A stretch of 64,000 nt of DNA from Caldimonas mangrovi. GTDB taxonomy: Bacteria; Pseudomonadota; Gammaproteobacteria; Burkholderiales; Burkholderiaceae_C. Below, in pieces: positions 1-9,171 of the stretch. Numbering within the stretch: the stretch's first letter is position 1; every line of letters begins with the position of its first letter. The notes under the pieces are model-generated. The model saw only the letters and a list, made by a program, of their open reading frames with translations. It made no database searches and was not told the origin of the DNA. Where the stretch lies: positions 1-64,000 of the forward strand of contig NZ_JAMKFE010000004.1 in assembly GCF_023721835.1 (NCBI RefSeq), given 5' to 3'. The translations under genes and the position numbers were made by a program.

Positions 1-1542
1 GAGCGCGAGGATGTTGGTCTGGAAGGCGATGCCGTCGATGACGCCGATGATGTCGGCGATCTTCTTGGAGGAGGTGTTGATCTCGTCCATGGTGGCGACC
101 ACCTGGGAGACGACCTGGCCGCCGCGCGAGGCGACGGACGAGGCGGAAGACGCCAGCTGGTTGGCCTGGCGGGCGGCGTCGGCCGACTGCTTGACGGTGC
201 CGGTGAGCTGCTCCATCGACGAGGCGGTCTGCTGCAGGCTGGAAGCGGCTTCCTCGGTGCGCGACGACAGGTCGGTGTTGCCGGTGGCGATCTCCTGCGA
301 GGCGGTTCGTATGCTGTCGCTGGCCGCCTGCACTGTGCGCAGGTTCTCGAGCAGGCTCAAGCGCATGGCTTCCACGGCGCGGGTGGTGACCCCGATCTCG
401 TCATCACGCGAAGAATCGAGCGAACGGGAAAGATCCCCGGCACCGATGGCCTGCACCTGGGTGCTGAGTCCTTGCAAAGGGCTCACGACGCGACGAATGA
501 AGAGGATCAGCCCGATGCCGAGCAAGCCCGCGGTTGCAGCAATGAAGGCAGCGAGAACGCCGACCTGCCGGTACAGCGCGGCGAGCGCCTCGGCGTCCCG
601 CACTTCTGCAACCACCAGCCAGCCGGTCGCCTCGCTACGCGCGACACTCGCGAAGTGGCTGCCGGTGTGCCCGATGTCCAATACGGCCGGAGCATCGGAG
701 AGATGGACACCCTGGTCGCCGCGGAGTCGGGCCATCCACTGGGCCGCTTGTTCAGGCACGACCTCGCCGAGTTTCTTGCCGGCAGCCCGGGGGTGAAAGA
801 CCAGCAGTGAATCGGCAGCCTTCGTCGCCGGGGCGACCACGTACAGCCCGCCCGATTCGTAGACCCGTGTGTTGTTGATCGTGTCGACCAGACGAGCTTG
901 CTGGCCCGAGATGTCGAGCCCGACATAGGAGACCCCGACCACGCGGCCGGCGTCATCCTGGATCGGTGCGTACACCGTCATGAACGGCTTGCCGAACAGC
1001 ATCACGCGACCCACGAACTTCCGGCCGGCGCGCAGCTCGGTGTAGGCCGGGCTGGTGCGGGCCAGCAGGGTGCCCACGGCGCGCTCGCCGTTTTCCTTTT
1101 TCACCGAGGTGGTGATGCGCTGGAAGTCCTCGCCTTTGGTGACGAAGATGGTCGCGTTGCCGCCCGGGAAGTCCTGCGCGAAACGATCCACCTCGGCGGT
1201 GTTGTCATTGACCATGGAGCCGAAGCTCGTCAGCGTGCCGGTGGCTTCGTCCAGGAGCGACAGCGTCGGTGCGAACTGCTTGCGGAACACGCCGTGGGCG
1301 TTCTCGGCCGTGATCTTCATTGCTTCGTCGAACACGTCGATCGACCGAGCAATGGCTTGCGCTTGGACATGCGCATAACGAGCAGCCTCCTGCGAATGCT
1401 GGCGGGCGGCAAGGACATAGAACACGCCGGTGACCAGCAGCGTCATTGCAAGAATGGCTGCCCCCCCGACGCGCGTGAGAGTCCGCGCGATGGGGCGCAG
1501 CGGCCGCTGCTTCGCTAGGTTCACCTTCATAAGGACTTTCAT
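1..1542 (-). CDS. Methyl-accepting chemotaxis protein, C-terminus beyond left edge
   Basis: Membrane chemoreceptor reporting to the CheA encoded just upstream. The readable 514 residues begin MKVLMKVNL. They show a first membrane segment at about residues 22-45, a large periplasmic region of roughly 280 residues resembling a Cache-type sensor ([20 protein letters not shown], then GVSYVGLDI), a second membrane segment at about 325-349, a HAMP-like stretch, and the start of the signalling domain, which stops at the window edge at FQTNILAL. An alternative start lies at 1530 (MKVNL); neither has a convincing Shine-Dalgarno. It follows cheA by 31 bases and is probably the next gene of that operon. 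The ligand cannot be told from sequence. Confidence 0.93.
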   Translation of the reverse strand, partial: MKVLMKVNLAKQRPLRPIARTLTRVGGAAILAMTLLVTGVFYVLAARQHSQEAARYAHVQAQAIARSIDVFDEAMKITAENAHGVFRKQFAPTLSLLDEATGTLTSFGSMVNDNTAEVDRFAQDFPGGNATIFVTKGEDFQRITTSVKKENGERAVGTLLARTSPAYTELRAGRKFVGRVMLFGKPFMTVYAPIQDDAGRVVGVSYVGLDISGQQARLVDTINNTRVYESGGLYVVAPATKAADSLLVFHPRAAGKKLGEVVPEQAAQWMARLRGDQGVHLSDAPAVLDIGHTGSHFASVARSEATGWLVVAEVRDAEALAALYRQVGVLAAFIAATAGLLGIGLILFIRRVVSPLQGLSTQVQAIGAGDLSRSLDSSRDDEIGVTTRAVEAMRLSLLENLRTVQAASDSIRTASQEIATGNTDLSSRTEEAASSLQQTASSMEQLTGTVKQSADAARQANQLASSASSVASRGGQVVSQVVATMDEINTSSKKIADIIGVIDGIAFQTNILAL

Positions 1543-1573
1543 CCGATCGTGGATCGCCGGTCGCACGCCGGCA

Positions 1574-3739
1574 TCAGTGGCGCGAGCGCCGCACCAGGCT
1601 GCCGACGTCGAGGATCAGCGCCACCCGGCCGTCGCCCATGATGGTGGCGCCCGAGACGTCGGTGATCTTGCGGTAGTTGGCTTCGAGGTTCTTGACCACC
1701 ACCTGCTGCTGGCCCAGCAGCTCGTCCACCAGCAGCGCGACGCGGCCGCCTTCGGCCTCGACCACTACCATGATCGAGCTGACATGCTCGAAGTCGAAGC
1801 GAGGCACGTTGAACACCTGCTCCACCTCGATCACCGGCATGTACTCCTGGCGCACTTCGACCACGCGGCCGCTGTTGCCGATCGTCTTGACCATGCCCGG
1901 CTGGACCTGGAAGCTCTCGACCACCGAAGACAGCGGCAGGATATAGACCTCCTCGCCCACGCCCACGCTCATGCCGTCCATGATGGCCAGCGTCAGCGGC
2001 AGGCGTACCGAGACACGCATGCCGTAGCCTTCTGCCGAGTCGATCTCGACGGTGCCGTTGAGCGAAGCGATGTTCTTCTTGACCACGTCCATGCCGACCC
2101 CGCGGCCCGACACGTCGGTCACCTCGTCAGCGGTGGAGAAGCCCGGCTCGAAGATCAGGTTCCACACTTCCGGATCGGTCAGCGTGTCGGGCGCGTGAAT
2201 GCCTCGCTCGCGGGCCTTCTTCAGCAGTTTCTCGCGCGACAGGCCGCGGCCGTCATCGCGCACCTCGATGACGATGGAGCCGCCCTGATGCGAGGCTGCC
2301 AGGGTGATCGTGCCGGTTTCGGCCTTGCCCTTGGCCAGCCGCTCTGCCGGCAGCTCAATGCCATGATCGCAAGAGTTGCGCACCAGGTGGGTCAGCGGGT
2401 CGGTGATCTTTTCGACCAGTCCCTTGTCCAGTTCGGTCGCTTCCCCCTGCGTGACCAGCTCGACCTTCTTGCCCAGCTTGGCAGCCAGGTCGCGCAGCAT
2501 GCGCGGAAAGCGGCTGAACACCGTCGACATCGGAATCATGCGGATCGACATCACCGCTTCCTGCAGGTCGCGGGTGTTGCGGTCGAGGTCGGTCAGGCCG
2601 GCGAGCATCTGCTGGTGCACCACCGGGTCCAGCCCGCGACTGTTCTGTGCCAGCATCGCCTGCGTGATGACCAGTTCGCCGACCAGGTTGATCAGCTGGT
2701 CGACTTTCTCGATCGACACGCGGATGGTCGCGGCGTCCAGCGAGCTGTTGCCCTTGGCCTCGACCTTGGCGCCGGTCTTCGGCGCCGCCGGCTTGGCGGC
2801 CGGCTGTGGCGCGCTCGGCGCAGCGTCATGCTGGACCGCCGGCGCGCCGGGGTTGTTCTCGAAGAAGCCGTAGCCGGGATCACCGGGCTTCAGTGTCGGC
2901 AGCGGCGCGCCCGGCGCATCTTCGAAGAAGCCATAGCCGGGATCGTCCGTGGCAGCGGCGTCTGCGGCGTCGGGTGCTTCAGCCGCCGTCTCGGCGCCGG
3001 TCATGGGCGCAAAGCGTACGTGCTCGCGCGAAACGTGGAATGTGAACAGGTCCAGCAGCTCGTTTTCGTGGCTGCTGGTGACAACCTTGAAGCGACGCAC
3101 GCCGTTTTCGGCCTTGCCGCCGTCCAGCGGCTCGATCGTGCCCAGGTCGGCGATCTCCTTGAACAGGTCCTGCAGGTTGTCGGCCTGGGACGGGTCGCTC
3201 AGCGGTCCGACCGTCAGCTCCAGCGTGCGCGGGCCGGGTGCCGGCGCGGCGGCGGCGGCGGGCGTCACCGCGACGGGCGCAGCCGCGGCCGACGCCGGGG
3301 CAAGTGCGACCGGCGCTTCGCCGGCGACCATCGCGCGGATGTTGAACAGCAGTTCGGTGGTGTCGATCTCGTCGCCGATGCCGGTCTGGTGCCGCTTCAG
3401 CTGGGCCTTCAGCGCGTCGCCGGACGACAGCAGCACGTCGACCATCTCGGCCGTCAGCTGCAGTTCGTGGCGGCGCAGCTTGTCCAGCAGCGTTTCCATC
3501 TGGTGCGTCAGTTCGGCCACGTCGGCGAACCCGAAGGTGGCGGCACCGCCCTTGATCGAGTGTGCGCAACGGAAGATGCCGTTGAGCTCTTCGTCGTCGG
3601 CAGCCTCGATGTCGAGCCCGAGCAGCAACTGCTCCATGCGGTCGAGGTTCTCGCCTGCTTCTTCGAAAAAGACCTGGTAGAACTGGCTCAGGTCGATGCC
3701 GGCGCTCAACTGCGAGCCTTCGGACGTCATTTCGCCCAT
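1574..3739 (-). CDS. cheA: Chemotaxis histidine kinase CheA
   Basis: Autophosphorylates and passes phosphate to CheY and CheB. It has 721 residues. An HPt domain carries the phospho-acceptor His60 in the motif AHSIKGG. A long Ala/Pro-rich linker follows, with two copies of DPGYGFFE at roughly 265-310, then the dimerisation domain, an ATPase domain with N box [10 protein letters not shown] and glycine boxes DDGRGL and GRGVGMD, and a C-terminal CheW-like domain. The start at 3739 is fixed by AAGGAG seven bases upstream. It lies between a cheY (43-base gap) and a chemoreceptor, as in beta-proteobacterial che operons. The repeated DPGYGFF motif sits in the region that normally holds the CheY-binding P2 domain. 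Confidence 0.97.
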   Translation of the reverse strand: MGEMTSEGSQLSAGIDLSQFYQVFFEEAGENLDRMEQLLLGLDIEAADDEELNGIFRCAHSIKGGAATFGFADVAELTHQMETLLDKLRRHELQLTAEMVDVLLSSGDALKAQLKRHQTGIGDEIDTTELLFNIRAMVAGEAPVALAPASAAAAPVAVTPAAAAAPAPGPRTLELTVGPLSDPSQADNLQDLFKEIADLGTIEPLDGGKAENGVRRFKVVTSSHENELLDLFTFHVSREHVRFAPMTGAETAAEAPDAADAAATDDPGYGFFEDAPGAPLPTLKPGDPGYGFFENNPGAPAVQHDAAPSAPQPAAKPAAPKTGAKVEAKGNSSLDAATIRVSIEKVDQLINLVGELVITQAMLAQNSRGLDPVVHQQMLAGLTDLDRNTRDLQEAVMSIRMIPMSTVFSRFPRMLRDLAAKLGKKVELVTQGEATELDKGLVEKITDPLTHLVRNSCDHGIELPAERLAKGKAETGTITLAASHQGGSIVIEVRDDGRGLSREKLLKKARERGIHAPDTLTDPEVWNLIFEPGFSTADEVTDVSGRGVGMDVVKKNIASLNGTVEIDSAEGYGMRVSVRLPLTLAIMDGMSVGVGEEVYILPLSSVVESFQVQPGMVKTIGNSGRVVEVRQEYMPVIEVEQVFNVPRFDFEHVSSIMVVVEAEGGRVALLVDELLGQQQVVVKNLEANYRKITDVSGATIMGDGRVALILDVGSLVRRSRH

Positions 3740-3782
3740 GGCGTACTCCTTGTGCTTGCTTTCTGGCGGAACGTCCGGCGCA

Positions 3783-4145
3783 TCAGCGGATGACCTTCTG
3801 GATCACTTCGATCAGCTTGCTGGGATCGAAAGGCTTGACCAGCCAGCCGGTGGCGCCTGCGGCGCGGCCGGCCTGCTTCATCTGGTCGCTCGACTCGGTG
3901 GTCAGGATCAGGATGGGCGTGGCCTTGAACTGCGGGTTCTCCCGCAGCTTCTTGGTGAGACTGATACCGTCCATGCGGGGCATGTTCTGGTCGGTCAGCA
4001 CCAGGTCGAAGCTGCGGCTGCCCGCCTTCTCGAATGCGTCTTGACCATCCACCGCCTCGACGACGTTGTAGCCGGCGCTCTTCAGCGTGAACGCGACCAT
4101 CTGACGCATCGATGCCGAATCGTCCACGGCAAGGATTGAATGCAT
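3783..4145 (-). CDS. CheY-family single-domain response regulator
   Basis: A stand-alone receiver domain of 120 residues beginning MHSILAVDDSASMRQM. The acidic pocket is D8/D9, the phospho-acceptor is D52 in LTDQNMPRMDG, the switch threonine lies in ILTTES, and the conserved lysine is K104 in LVKPFDPS. It lies immediately before cheA in the same operon, so it is a likely CheA substrate. It is a paralogue of the CheY encoded at 40922, so the genome has at least two. It could be the motor-binding form, a phosphate sink, or serve adaptation; sequence alone does not settle this. Confidence 0.93.
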   Translation of the reverse strand: MHSILAVDDSASMRQMVAFTLKSAGYNVVEAVDGQDAFEKAGSRSFDLVLTDQNMPRMDGISLTKKLRENPQFKATPILILTTESSDQMKQAGRAAGATGWLVKPFDPSKLIEVIQKVIR

Positions 4146-4189
4146 AGCTCTCTCCGTTTTCGCCAATTTCGGAACTTGCCGGGAAATCT

Positions 4190-4642
4190 TTAGAACAGAT
4201 CGATGGAACCGGCGTCCATCTCTGCCTGTGTGACGGGGTTGGGCCGCAGCGGGGGCGACTCGACGACGGCCGCACCGTCCTCGTCGTCGCCCATCGCTTC
4301 GCGTGCCAGCTGGTCGGCGCAATTGCGCAGCCGCCGGTTGGTGTGGGCAATCAGCTGCGACGCCATGTCCTGGAACTGCAGCGCGACCACCGCCGCGCCG
4401 AGGTTCTGCACCACCGGCGTCAGCTCGTTGGTCTGGATGCGGTGGTCCGTGGCCGCGGCCATCAGCGTCTGCATCTGTTCCACCGCGGTCGAGAAGCGCT
4501 GCATCAGGTTGTCGCTCGCGTCGGCCAGCAACGTGTGCAGCCGCTCCAGGTCGTTGGTGGCGGTCATCAGGTGATCCTGCAGGTCCGCCGCCACCAGCAA
4601 TGGAATGGCGCAGCCCTCGTCAGGCGATGGTGTGTCGTTCAT
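4190..4642 (-). CDS. Small CheZ-like helical chemotaxis protein
   Basis: A mostly helical 150-residue protein beginning MNDTPSPDEG. I chose this start over an upstream in-frame one at 4756 because the intervening residues look non-coding. The middle reads ALQFQDMASQLIAH, where D92 and Q96 have the DxxxQ spacing of the CheZ catalytic pair (DLTGQ in the true CheZ at 41328). The C-terminus, AEMDAGSIDLF, is acidic and hydrophobic like the CheY-binding tail of CheZ (VDDLLASLGF here). It is the first gene of the operon, 44 bases before the cheY at 4145. A CheY-P phosphatase or CheY-binding role is inference; it is shorter than CheZ (208 residues) and not clearly full-length homologous. Confidence 0.75.
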   Translation of the reverse strand: MNDTPSPDEGCAIPLLVAADLQDHLMTATNDLERLHTLLADASDNLMQRFSTAVEQMQTLMAAATDHRIQTNELTPVVQNLGAAVVALQFQDMASQLIAHTNRRLRNCADQLAREAMGDDEDGAAVVESPPLRPNPVTQAEMDAGSIDLF

Positions 4643-4846
4643 CAACACGGGTCTCCACGTTGAGGGCTTTCGCTTCAGGCGTCCCAGTAGAATTTTCAGC
4701 AGTCCCGGCCTCGGCGTACGCCCGATAAGGCAAGGAATCAGACAGCTATTCGGCATGGATGGGGTCGCCCTGTAGGACTTTTTTCTCGGATCGGGGCTTG
4801 CTCATACGACAGAAGGCCCAGCGAGCAGGCCCCGGTCAAACATGCG
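4643..4846. promoter_or_regulatory. Divergent intergenic region, che operon / sensor kinase
   Basis: These 204 bases separate the minus-strand chemotaxis operon from the plus-strand sensor kinase and must hold both promoters. I see a weak sigma-28-like arrangement for the che operon on the minus strand (TACA, 16 bases, GCCGAATA, about 4747-4774) but not a convincing one. Nothing else stands out. Confidence 0.4.
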
Positions 4847-6022
4847 ATGCTTCATGCCATGAACGCCAAGCCCCCCCGCCGCGCCCTGAAGGTGCTGCAC
4901 ATCGAGGATTCCGAGCTGGACCACCAGCTGATGGTGACCCAGCTCGAGCGCGCCGGGCTGGACATCACGGCACTGCGGGTGGAGACCGCGGCCGAATTCG
5001 ACGCCGCGCTGCGCGACGGCTGCGGCGGGCGCGACTGGGACATCATCCTGTCGGACTACAACCTGCCGGGTTTCTCCGGCCTGATGGCGCTCGACATGCT
5101 GCGTGCCAGCAGGCGCCTGGTCCCTTTCATCATTGTTTCCGGCGAGATCGGCGAGGACGTCGCTGTCGAGGCGATGCGCAACGGCGCCAGCGACTACCTG
5201 CTGAAGAACAACCTGAACCGGCTGGCGCCGGCGGCGCTGCATGCGATCGATGCCCAGGAGGCCGTGCGCGCGAAGCAGGCCGCCGACGCGGCGCTGAAGC
5301 AATCGAAGGAGCGGCTGCGCGAACTGGCGCAGCACCTGCAGACCAGCGTCGAGGCCGAGCGTGCGGCGATTGCCCGCGAGGTGCACGACGACGTCGGCGG
5401 CTCGCTGACCGCACTCAAGTTCGACATCGCCTGGATCGCCCGCCATGCGCAGGACGAGGCCGTCCGCCAGCGCGCGCAGTCTGCGCTGGAGACGGTGAGC
5501 CAGGCACTCGATGCGAGCAAGCGCATCATGCACAACCTGCGCCCAGCCATCCTGGAACAGGGCCTGGTCGCCGCGTTGCAGTGGATGACGAGCACCTTCG
5601 AGAAGCGCACCGGCATCATTACTACCTTTCATTCGAGTCACGAGCAACTGCAACTTCCTGCAGGGGTGCCTCTGGTGGCATACCGCACCGCACAAGAAGC
5701 CCTGACCAACGTGACCAAACACGCGCAGGCGACGAAGGTCAAGGTCGATCTGACGATGGCCGGCGGCGTGCTGTCGCTCGAGGTGAGCGACAACGGGCGC
5801 GGCCTGAGTTCGGGCGACCTCGCCAAGGCCCGCTCGTTCGGCATTCGCGGGCTGCACGAGCGCGCCGGCACCGTGAGCGGCTGGGTCGACCTGAGCAGCA
5901 GCCCCAACGGGACGACCCTGATCCTGCTGGTGCCGTTGACCGACGACGCCCAGCCAAGCGATGATGCGTCGCAGGACGAGGTGCGCTCGGACGACGACCC
6001 GACGTTCTGGGGAGAACTATGA
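4847..6022 (+). CDS. REC-histidine kinase hybrid (NarX/UhpB-type HisKA_3)
   Basis: Cytoplasmic sensor kinase of 391 residues with an N-terminal receiver domain (phospho-acceptor D70 in ILSDYNLPG, active-site ED at 20-21), a short coiled-coil linker (about 140-170), a HisKA_3 dimerisation motif with His180 in AREVHDDVGG, and a HATPase domain (N box AQEALTNVTKH, G box DNGRGL). No membrane segment is visible, so input probably arrives through phosphorylation of the receiver. An in-frame ATG at 4859 is an equally good start. Its stop overlaps the next gene's start in ATGA, and the LuxR-type regulator there is the expected partner. A link to motility rests on location only. Confidence 0.9.
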   Translation: MLHAMNAKPPRRALKVLHIEDSELDHQLMVTQLERAGLDITALRVETAAEFDAALRDGCGGRDWDIILSDYNLPGFSGLMALDMLRASRRLVPFIIVSGEIGEDVAVEAMRNGASDYLLKNNLNRLAPAALHAIDAQEAVRAKQAADAALKQSKERLRELAQHLQTSVEAERAAIAREVHDDVGGSLTALKFDIAWIARHAQDEAVRQRAQSALETVSQALDASKRIMHNLRPAILEQGLVAALQWMTSTFEKRTGIITTFHSSHEQLQLPAGVPLVAYRTAQEALTNVTKHAQATKVKVDLTMAGGVLSLEVSDNGRGLSSGDLAKARSFGIRGLHERAGTVSGWVDLSSSPNGTTLILLVPLTDDAQPSDDASQDEVRSDDDPTFWGEL

Positions 6023-6648
6023 TCAAAGTGATCCTGTGCGACGACCATGCGCTGATCCGTCGCGGCATCCGCGACACCTTGGCCGATGTGCCGGACATCG
6101 ACGTCGTGGGAGAGGCGGGCGACTATGGCGAACTGCGCAGCCTGTTGCGTACGCAGGCATGCGACGTGCTGGTGCTCGACATCAATCTGCCCGGACGCAG
6201 CGGCCTGGACGTGCTGCACGTGCTGAAGGACGAAGGCTCGCCGGTCAAGGTGCTGGTGGTTTCGATGTATCCCGAAGACCAGTACGCGATCCGGGCGCTG
6301 AAGGCGGGCGCGTTCGGGTACGTCAACAAGGGCGGCGACCCGGCACAACTGGTGGCTGCCGTGCGCATGGTGTCGCAGGGCCGCAAGTACGTCACGCCCG
6401 ACATGGCGCAGATGCTGGTCGAGAGCCTGACCGCGCCGGCCAGCGAGGCCGCGCACGAGCGTCTGTCCGACCGCGAACTGCAGACGCTGGTGCTGATCGC
6501 GTCCGGCAAGCGCCTGTCCGACATCGCCGAGGAGTTGACGCTGAGCCCCAAGACGGTCAGCGTCTATCGGGCGCGGGTGCTGGAGAAGCTCGGTTTGTCC
6601 AACAACTCGGAACTGACGGTTTACGCGATACGGAACGGGTTGGTGTAG
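6019..6648 (+). CDS. NarL/FixJ-family response regulator
   Basis: DNA-binding response regulator of 209 residues. The receiver domain has D8/D9, phospho-acceptor D54 in LVLDINLPGRSG, and a lysine in YVNKGG. The C-terminal LuxR-type helix-turn-helix reads LSDRELQTLVLIASGKRLSD followed by IAEELTLSPKTVSVYRARVL. It is translationally coupled to the hybrid kinase by an ATGA overlap, which makes the two a cognate pair. Target genes are unknown. A dispersed palindromic repeat begins within a few bases of its stop codon. Confidence 0.93.
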   Translation: MIKVILCDDHALIRRGIRDTLADVPDIDVVGEAGDYGELRSLLRTQACDVLVLDINLPGRSGLDVLHVLKDEGSPVKVLVVSMYPEDQYAIRALKAGAFGYVNKGGDPAQLVAAVRMVSQGRKYVTPDMAQMLVESLTAPASEAAHERLSDRELQTLVLIASGKRLSDIAEELTLSPKTVSVYRARVLEKLGLSNNSELTVYAIRNGLV

Positions 6649-6649
6649 G

Positions 6650-6727
6650 GACCCCCCCTACCGGCTGCGCCGGCCCCCCGAGGGGGCGACGCTGGCGGAC
6701 CGGCGGAGCCGGCTCCGCGGCGTCACT
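6650..6727 (+). repeat. Dispersed palindromic repeat, copy 1
   Basis: About 78 bases containing ACCCCCCTACCGGCTGCGCC, a CCCCCCGAGGGGGC palindrome, and GGACCGGCGGAGCCGG ending in CCGCGGCGTC. The same architecture recurs near 18850, 19641, 42043 and 61666. It lies directly after the response regulator stop and may fold into two or three hairpins. Its position at a 3' end suggests a role in transcript ends, but its abundance marks it as a genome-wide repeat. Confidence 0.85.
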
Positions 6728-6772
6728 CGAATTGTGTCCGCGGTGCGCGGGCGCTGGTGCGCTTGCCTAGCA

Positions 6773-7534
6773 CTATTGGAAGTGCGCGAGCATCTGTTCG
6801 AGGGCCATCGTGAAGGGCTTTTCGAGCAGCGGCAGGGACACCACGGCGCCGAGCAGGCCGACCGACAGCGTGATCGGGAAGCCGATGGCGAAAATGTTCA
6901 TCTGCTGGGCGACGCGTGAGATCACGCCGAGCACCAGGTTCACGAACAGCAGCATCGCCATGATCGGCAGTGCGATCCAGACGCCGATCTTGAACACCTC
7001 CGCCCCCAGCCTGTGCGCCTGAACGGCGTGCAGGAAGGCCATCGGCTCCGGCGAGACCGGGAAGGCATGGAAGCTCTGGATCACGGCGGCGATCAGGATG
7101 AGGTGGCCGTTGATCACGATGAACAGCAGCGAGACGGTCGCGCCGAACACTCGGCTCAGGGCGTTGGTCTGGCCGCCGGAGGACGGGTCGAAGAAGGACG
7201 CGAAGCCCAGGCCCATCTGCAGGCCGATCAGCTCGCCGGCGAATTCGATGGCCGCGAAGACCAGGCGCACGGTGAAGCCGATCGTGATGCCGATCACGAG
7301 CTGCTGCACGATCACCGCGAACAGTTCGGGCGATTCGAGCGAGATCGGCGGTGGCGGAGGCATCGAGACCTGCGATGCCAGCGCGATGAAAAAGGCGAGG
7401 GCGACCTTGACGCGCACCGGCGTGGACCGCATCGACAGGACCGGGGCGCTGGTGAAGAGTGCCAGCGTGCGCAGGAAGGGCCACAGGATCGGCGTGATCC
7501 AGGCCATCAACTGCTGGTCGGTGAAGGTCAGCAT
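6773..7534 (-). CDS. fliR: Flagellar export apparatus protein FliR
   Basis: Integral membrane component of the flagellar type III export gate with FliP and FliQ. At 253 residues it is the normal family length, with about six hydrophobic segments, including LRTLALFTSAPVLSM and ATVSLLFIVINGHLILIAAV. The signature FAGELIGLQMGLGFASFFDP is clear. It is the last gene of the fliL-R operon, 73 bases after fliQ. The final residues (LEQMLAHFQ) fall well short of the dispersed repeat copy at 6650-6727. Confidence 0.97.
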   Translation of the reverse strand: MLTFTDQQLMAWITPILWPFLRTLALFTSAPVLSMRSTPVRVKVALAFFIALASQVSMPPPPPISLESPELFAVIVQQLVIGITIGFTVRLVFAAIEFAGELIGLQMGLGFASFFDPSSGGQTNALSRVFGATVSLLFIVINGHLILIAAVIQSFHAFPVSPEPMAFLHAVQAHRLGAEVFKIGVWIALPIMAMLLFVNLVLGVISRVAQQMNIFAIGFPITLSVGLLGAVVSLPLLEKPFTMALEQMLAHFQ

Positions 7535-7607
7535 TTGGCGCGTTCTTCACCGCAGGCATGCCGCGCGCGCGGGGCGAGACCCGGCATCGCCGAGGCGAAC
7601 CGGCGCA

Positions 7608-7877
7608 TCACCCCACCATCGACGGAATCGACAGGATCGTCCTCTGGATGTATTCCACCAGCGTGGTCAACATCCAGGGCCCCGCCACGGCGAGCACCGC
7701 CACCGCCGCCACCATCTTCGGCACGAAGGACAGCGTGGCCTCGTGGATCTGCGTGGCCGCCTGCAGCACGCTGACCAGCACGCCCACCGCCAGCACCACG
7801 ATGAGCATCGGCGCTGCGATCGTCAGCAGCAGGTACAGGCCCTGCTGCCCGAAAGTGAAAACCTGTTGAGCATCCAT
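7608..7877 (-). CDS. fliQ: Flagellar export apparatus protein FliQ
   Basis: Small membrane protein of 89 residues starting MDAQQVFTFGQQ, with two hydrophobic hairpin segments (LLLTIAAPMLIVVLAVGVLV and MVAAVAVLAVAGPWML). The family motif LQAATQIHEATLSFVPK between them is diagnostic for FliQ. It assembles with FliP and FliR into the export gate. The start at 7877 is preferred over 7898 because it matches the family N-terminus. It begins 10 bases after the fliP stop. Confidence 0.97.
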   Translation of the reverse strand: MDAQQVFTFGQQGLYLLLTIAAPMLIVVLAVGVLVSVLQAATQIHEATLSFVPKMVAAVAVLAVAGPWMLTTLVEYIQRTILSIPSMVG

Positions 7878-7887
7878 CTCGACAACC

Positions 7888-8679
7888 TCAGGTGGCAAAA
7901 CTCGCGGCCAGCGAGCCGAGCAGCAGGTTCCAGCCGTCGGCCAGCACGAACAGCATCAGCTTGAACGGCAATGCCACCAGCACCGGCGACAGCATCATCA
8001 TCCCCAGGCTCATCAGTACGCTGGCGACGATCATGTCGATGATCAGGAACGGGATGAAGATCATGAAGGCGATCTGGAAGGCGCTCTTCAGCTCGCTGGT
8101 GACGAAAGCCGGCACGATGACGCGGAAAGGGGCCGTCTCGGCGGTGACTGACGGATCCAGCTTTGCGAGCTTGGCGAACAGCGCGAAATCCGATTCGCGC
8201 GTCTGCTTCAGCATGAATTGCCGCATCGGCACCTCGGCGCGCTGCAGTGCCTGGTCGAACGGGATCTGCTGCGCGGCGTACGGCTGGTACGCCTCGGCAT
8301 AGACCCGGTCGATGGTCGGGCTCATCACGAAAAAGGTCAGGAACAGCGACAGGCCGATGATCACCTGGTTGGGCGGGGCGGCCTGCGTGCCGAGCGCCTG
8401 GCGCAGCATCGACAGCACGATCACGATGCGGGTGAAGCCGGTCATCAGCAACACCACCGCGGGGATGAAGCTCAACGCGGTGAAGAACAGCAGCGTCTGG
8501 ATCGGTACCGAATAGCTGGTGCCGCCGGCGCCCTGGCCGATCACCAGCGGCAGCGAGCCGCCGGGCACCGGTGCCTGTTGTGCGGCCGCCATGTCGGGCA
8601 GCGCGGCGATCAGCGCGAGCGCGGCACCCGCGACGAAGAGGGCGGCGCGACGCCATGAAAATTCGGTCAGACGGCGCAT
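7888..8679 (-). CDS. fliP: Flagellar export apparatus protein FliP
   Basis: Core protein of the flagellar export gate, 263 residues. It starts [20 protein letters not shown] with a cleavable signal peptide ending near AAAQQAPV, typical of FliP. Diagnostic stretches are [36 protein letters not shown] and [20 protein letters not shown]. The start lies two bases after the fliO stop; a longer upstream reading frame in the same frame runs through fliO and is not used. FliP forms the pore with FliQ and FliR. Confidence 0.97.
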   Translation of the reverse strand: MRRLTEFSWRRAALFVAGAALALIAALPDMAAAQQAPVPGGSLPLVIGQGAGGTSYSVPIQTLLFFTALSFIPAVVLLMTGFTRIVIVLSMLRQALGTQAAPPNQVIIGLSLFLTFFVMSPTIDRVYAEAYQPYAAQQIPFDQALQRAEVPMRQFMLKQTRESDFALFAKLAKLDPSVTAETAPFRVIVPAFVTSELKSAFQIAFMIFIPFLIIDMIVASVLMSLGMMMLSPVLVALPFKLMLFVLADGWNLLLGSLAASFAT

Positions 8680-8681
8680 GA

Positions 8682-9032
8682 TCAACGGTCCTTCCGCACC
8701 TTGTTCAACAGCGACGAGAACGAGGCCGGCAGGCCCGGCACCTGCAGGGGCGCGGCCGGGGGCACCGGCTGCGCGGGCAGGGTGTGCACCGTCGTGATGG
8801 CCTGTGCCGTCACACCGAGCACCAGCCACTGGCGGGCCTCGCCTTCACCCACCTCGACCGTCACGAGGCGCTGGCCCGGCCCGAGGCCGGTCGTCGAGAT
8901 CACGCGGGTGACCTGGTGCGTGCCCATGGCGCCGAGGCCGGCGACCGGCGAGCGCTTGAGCAGCCACAAGGCCACGGGAATCATCGCGATGATGAACAGG
9001 AACCACAGGGCGGAGGTACCGGCAGAGGACAT
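8682..9032 (-). CDS. fliO: Flagellar export assembly protein FliO
   Basis: Small bitopic membrane protein of 116 residues that helps assemble the FliP ring. One N-terminal membrane segment ([17 protein letters not shown]) is followed by a cytoplasmic FliO domain with [19 protein letters not shown] and [11 protein letters not shown], then a Pro-rich tail. It lies two bases before fliP. A perfect hairpin separates it from fliN (see 9125-9151), so expression of fliOPQR may be reduced relative to fliLMN. Confidence 0.92.
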   Translation of the reverse strand: MSSAGTSALWFLFIIAMIPVALWLLKRSPVAGLGAMGTHQVTRVISTTGLGPGQRLVTVEVGEGEARQWLVLGVTAQAITTVHTLPAQPVPPAAPLQVPGLPASFSSLLNKVRKDR

Positions 9033-9124
9033 GGCAGGCAGGGAGGGTCTGTGAGCGAGCGGTCGCCATCACAGCGATGGCACTGGCTGTCATTCTCTGC
9101 AAGCGGCGCCGGCGCGATGCAAGG

Positions 9125-9151
9125 AACAAGGGGGCCAAAGGCCCCCTTGTT
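9125..9151 (-). terminator. Perfect hairpin between fliN and fliO
   Basis: A 12-base-pair perfect stem (AACAAGGGGGCC with its complement) around a three-base loop lies between the fliN stop and the fliO start. There is no U-tract beyond the stem ends, so it may act as an attenuator, a partial terminator or an mRNA stabiliser inside the operon rather than a full terminator. Confidence 0.55.
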
Positions 9152-9171
9152 GCTTCAAAAAGCGCTGAACC

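Noticed and set aside
1430-3793. Long plus-strand reading frame over cheA
   Set aside because: Antisense shadow of a GC-rich gene; His/Gln/Arg-rich low-complexity translation with no family, and cheA on the other strand is unambiguous. The same applies to 15203-18274, 34293-37088 and similar frames.
4747-4774. Sigma-28 promoter for the che operon (TACA, 16 bases, GCCGAATA, minus strand)
   Set aside because: Both boxes have mismatches; the other sites in the window are far better. Kept only as a remark.
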